Position numbers and translations under genes: made by a program. The notes below the pieces were generated by a model. That model saw only the letters and a program-made list of their open reading frames with translations, searched no databases and was not told the origin of the DNA. DNA of 5,581 nt from Thermoplasmata archaeon (lineage in GTDB: Bacteria; Actinomycetota; Acidimicrobiia; Acidimicrobiales; Acidimicrobiaceae): positions 1 through 5,581 of the forward strand of contig JAKBHQ010000036.1 of assembly GCA_021836665.1 (NCBI GenBank), written 5' to 3'. Position 1 is the stretch's first letter; each line of letters starts with the position of its first letter. Positions 4,386 to 5,581 of this stretch are shown piece after piece.

Positions 4386-5507
4386 CTACTTCCAGGCTGA
4401 CTTTAGTTTAGAGAAAATACCCTGGTCGACGGGCTCAGATATAACTTCTCCCCTTATTTCTGCGAGCCTCCGAAGTAGTCCAATTTCCTCATCATTCAGG
4501 TCAATGGGCGTCACTACGACGATGGTTACAATCAGATCTCCTCGACGTCTACCCTGGAGCTGTGGAACACCTTTGTTCTTTAGCACGATCTCAGTACCGC
4601 TTTGAGTTCCAGGGGCAACTGCAATAGTCTCCTGGCCATCCAATGTGGTAAAGAGAATCGAGGTACCCAACGACGCCTGGGCGATCGAAACAGACTGCTG
4701 GGCCCTGATATTTATCCCATCCCTCGTAAAGCGGTCGGACTTAGATACCGCTACCCTTACATAGAGGTCCCCCGGAAGACCTCCGTGAGATGCCGCTGGG
4801 CCTTTGCCTGGCAGCCTAAGAGTAGTACCTTCATCGACCCCCTGCGGAATGTCTATAACGTAGGATCTATCTTCGACGGTTATGCCCTCTCCTCGACAAG
4901 TTTTGCACGGCTGGGTAATAATTTTGCCTTCACCACGGCACTTGTCGCAAGGAACCGTAGTTACAACCCTACCGAGAAAGCTCTGCTGGACCTTCCTGAC
5001 TTGGCCGGCTCCTTTGCAAGTTCCACAGGTCTGAACACTCGTTCCGGGTTGAGCCCCCGAACCAGCACAACTTCCACAGACCACGGGAAGCCGGACGGTT
5101 ACGTCCTTTTTGACTCCAAATACGGCTTCTTCAAAAGTAAGCACCACGGTGACTTCGGCATTTCCGCCTCGCCTTGGACCCTGCTGGCCAAATGGACTAT
5201 TCCCAAATGCCTGCCCGAAAAAGGTCTCGAAGATATCTCCGAAGCCAGCACCGAATATATCCTGAGCAGAACCTTGTGCCATTCGTGGATCATCGGAGCC
5301 ATAAGTGTCGTACATACGTCTCTTCTCGGGGTCCCGGAGGGTTTCATATGCCCGGGTCACCTCTTTGAAACGCTCTTCGGAGTCCTTGTCACCGCCGGTA
5401 ATATCGGGGTGATGCTCGCGAGCCAATCGCCGATATGCCTTTTTTATTTCATCTTCGGTTGCGCTGCGCGAAACGCCCAGCAACTCGTAATAATCAGCCA
5501 AACTCAT
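4386..5507 (-). CDS. dnaJ: Molecular chaperone DnaJ (Hsp40, type I)
   Basis: This cytoplasmic co-chaperone (373 aa) stimulates the DnaK ATPase and delivers unfolded substrates. All type I domains are visible in order. The J domain covers about residues 4-70, with the HPD tripeptide at 33-35. A Gly/Phe-rich linker follows at about 83-115. The zinc-binding region has four CxxC pairs (C144/C147, C161/C164, C187/C190, C201/C204), each followed by a Gly-rich turn. The C-terminal beta domains cover about 210-345. Length is normal for the family and no key residue is missing. The start MSLADYYELLGV fits the family. A GAGGG stretch touches the ATG, so initiation probably depends on coupling to the overlapping hrcA. 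No dnaK or grpE is present, so this is the HrcA-linked copy, often called DnaJ2 in actinobacteria. Confidence 0.98.
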   Translation of the reverse strand: MSLADYYELLGVSRSATEDEIKKAYRRLAREHHPDITGGDKDSEERFKEVTRAYETLRDPEKRRMYDTYGSDDPRMAQGSAQDIFGAGFGDIFETFFGQAFGNSPFGQQGPRRGGNAEVTVVLTFEEAVFGVKKDVTVRLPVVCGSCAGSGAQPGTSVQTCGTCKGAGQVRKVQQSFLGRVVTTVPCDKCRGEGKIITQPCKTCRGEGITVEDRSYVIDIPQGVDEGTTLRLPGKGPAASHGGLPGDLYVRVAVSKSDRFTRDGINIRAQQSVSIAQASLGTSILFTTLDGQETIAVAPGTQSGTEIVLKNKGVPQLQGRRRGDLIVTIVVVTPIDLNDEEIGLLRRLAEIRGEVISEPVDQGIFSKLKSAWK

Positions 5508-5581
5508 CCCTCACTAAGGTATCGACCTAGCTTTTCGCCAACCAAGCTCACAGTCGAAAGTGCGAGTGGGTAGTCCATTCT
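5504..5581 (-). CDS. hrcA: Heat-inducible transcription repressor HrcA, C-terminal end only (gene continues beyond the window)
   Basis: Only the last 25 codons and the TGA stop are present, and the gene runs off the right edge. The frame reads RMDYPLALSTVSLVG and then a short helix ending in YLSEG. The RMDYP segment followed by an amphipathic helix is the usual end of HrcA, which represses chaperone operons by binding CIRCE operators. The stop codon overlaps the dnaJ ATG in the sequence ATGA (4 nt shared), a typical translationally coupled junction, and hrcA-dnaJ is the expected actinobacterial order. The promoter and any CIRCE element lie outside the window. The identification rests on a short piece plus context, which agree well. 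Confidence 0.85.
   Translation of the reverse strand, partial: RMDYPLALSTVSLVGEKLGRYLSEG

Noticed and set aside
4602..5573. Plus-strand open frame of 323 codons opposite dnaJ
   Set aside because: It is antisense to a complete, motif-rich DnaJ, has no recognisable domain and reads as a mirror of the dnaJ codon pattern.

Overview
The window reads as a chromosomal stretch of an actinobacterium. Every gene I can support lies on the minus strand, so transcription runs from right to left. Two things point to Actinobacteria. One is the hrcA-dnaJ-rsmE succession. The other is a BldD-type regulator whose C-terminal domain carries the complete cyclic-di-GMP signature RxD-x8-RxxD. Base composition is balanced, with AT-rich and GC-rich patches, not strongly GC-rich as in Streptomyces. 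This suggests a lower-GC lineage, perhaps an acidimicrobial one, but that placement is inference only.

Layout in transcription order. (1) The last 25 codons of hrcA (heat-shock repressor) enter at the right edge and overlap dnaJ by 4 nt. (2) dnaJ, a full type I co-chaperone. (3) A 129-nt gap with a small hairpin. (4) rsmE (16S rRNA m3U1498 methyltransferase), whose best start is an unusual CTG codon behind a strong Shine-Dalgarno sequence, 18 codons upstream of the first ATG. (5) A short gap holding a candidate leaderless promoter with an inverted repeat between -35 and -10. (6) The bldD-like regulator. (7) A 72-nt gap. (8) hemW (radical-SAM heme chaperone). (9) An unrecognised 104-aa helical protein. 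(10) A previously hidden 41-aa single-pass membrane peptide. (11) A PTP-like phosphatase of the MptpB/LipA type with an N-terminal beta-rich extension. (12) A 328-nt stretch without a supported gene, holding a 10-bp inverted repeat and a 13-bp A/C-only tandem repeat.

The block from hemW to the phosphatase is tightly packed: a 14-nt gap, then overlaps of 14 and 17 nt. It looks like one translationally coupled unit. Its most striking feature is a perfect 16-bp inverted repeat with a 12-nt loop, inside the 3' end of the 104-aa gene. Its last base touches the ATG of the 41-aa membrane peptide. Ribosomes finishing the upstream gene would have to open this stem, so it could control synthesis of the small membrane protein and the phosphatase after it.

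Functionally the window joins proteostasis (HrcA, DnaJ), ribosome modification (RsmE), heme handling (HemW), a probable second-messenger-responsive regulator and a signalling phosphatase. The first four are standard housekeeping. The small peptide, the 104-aa protein and their hairpin are the parts I cannot match to anything known.
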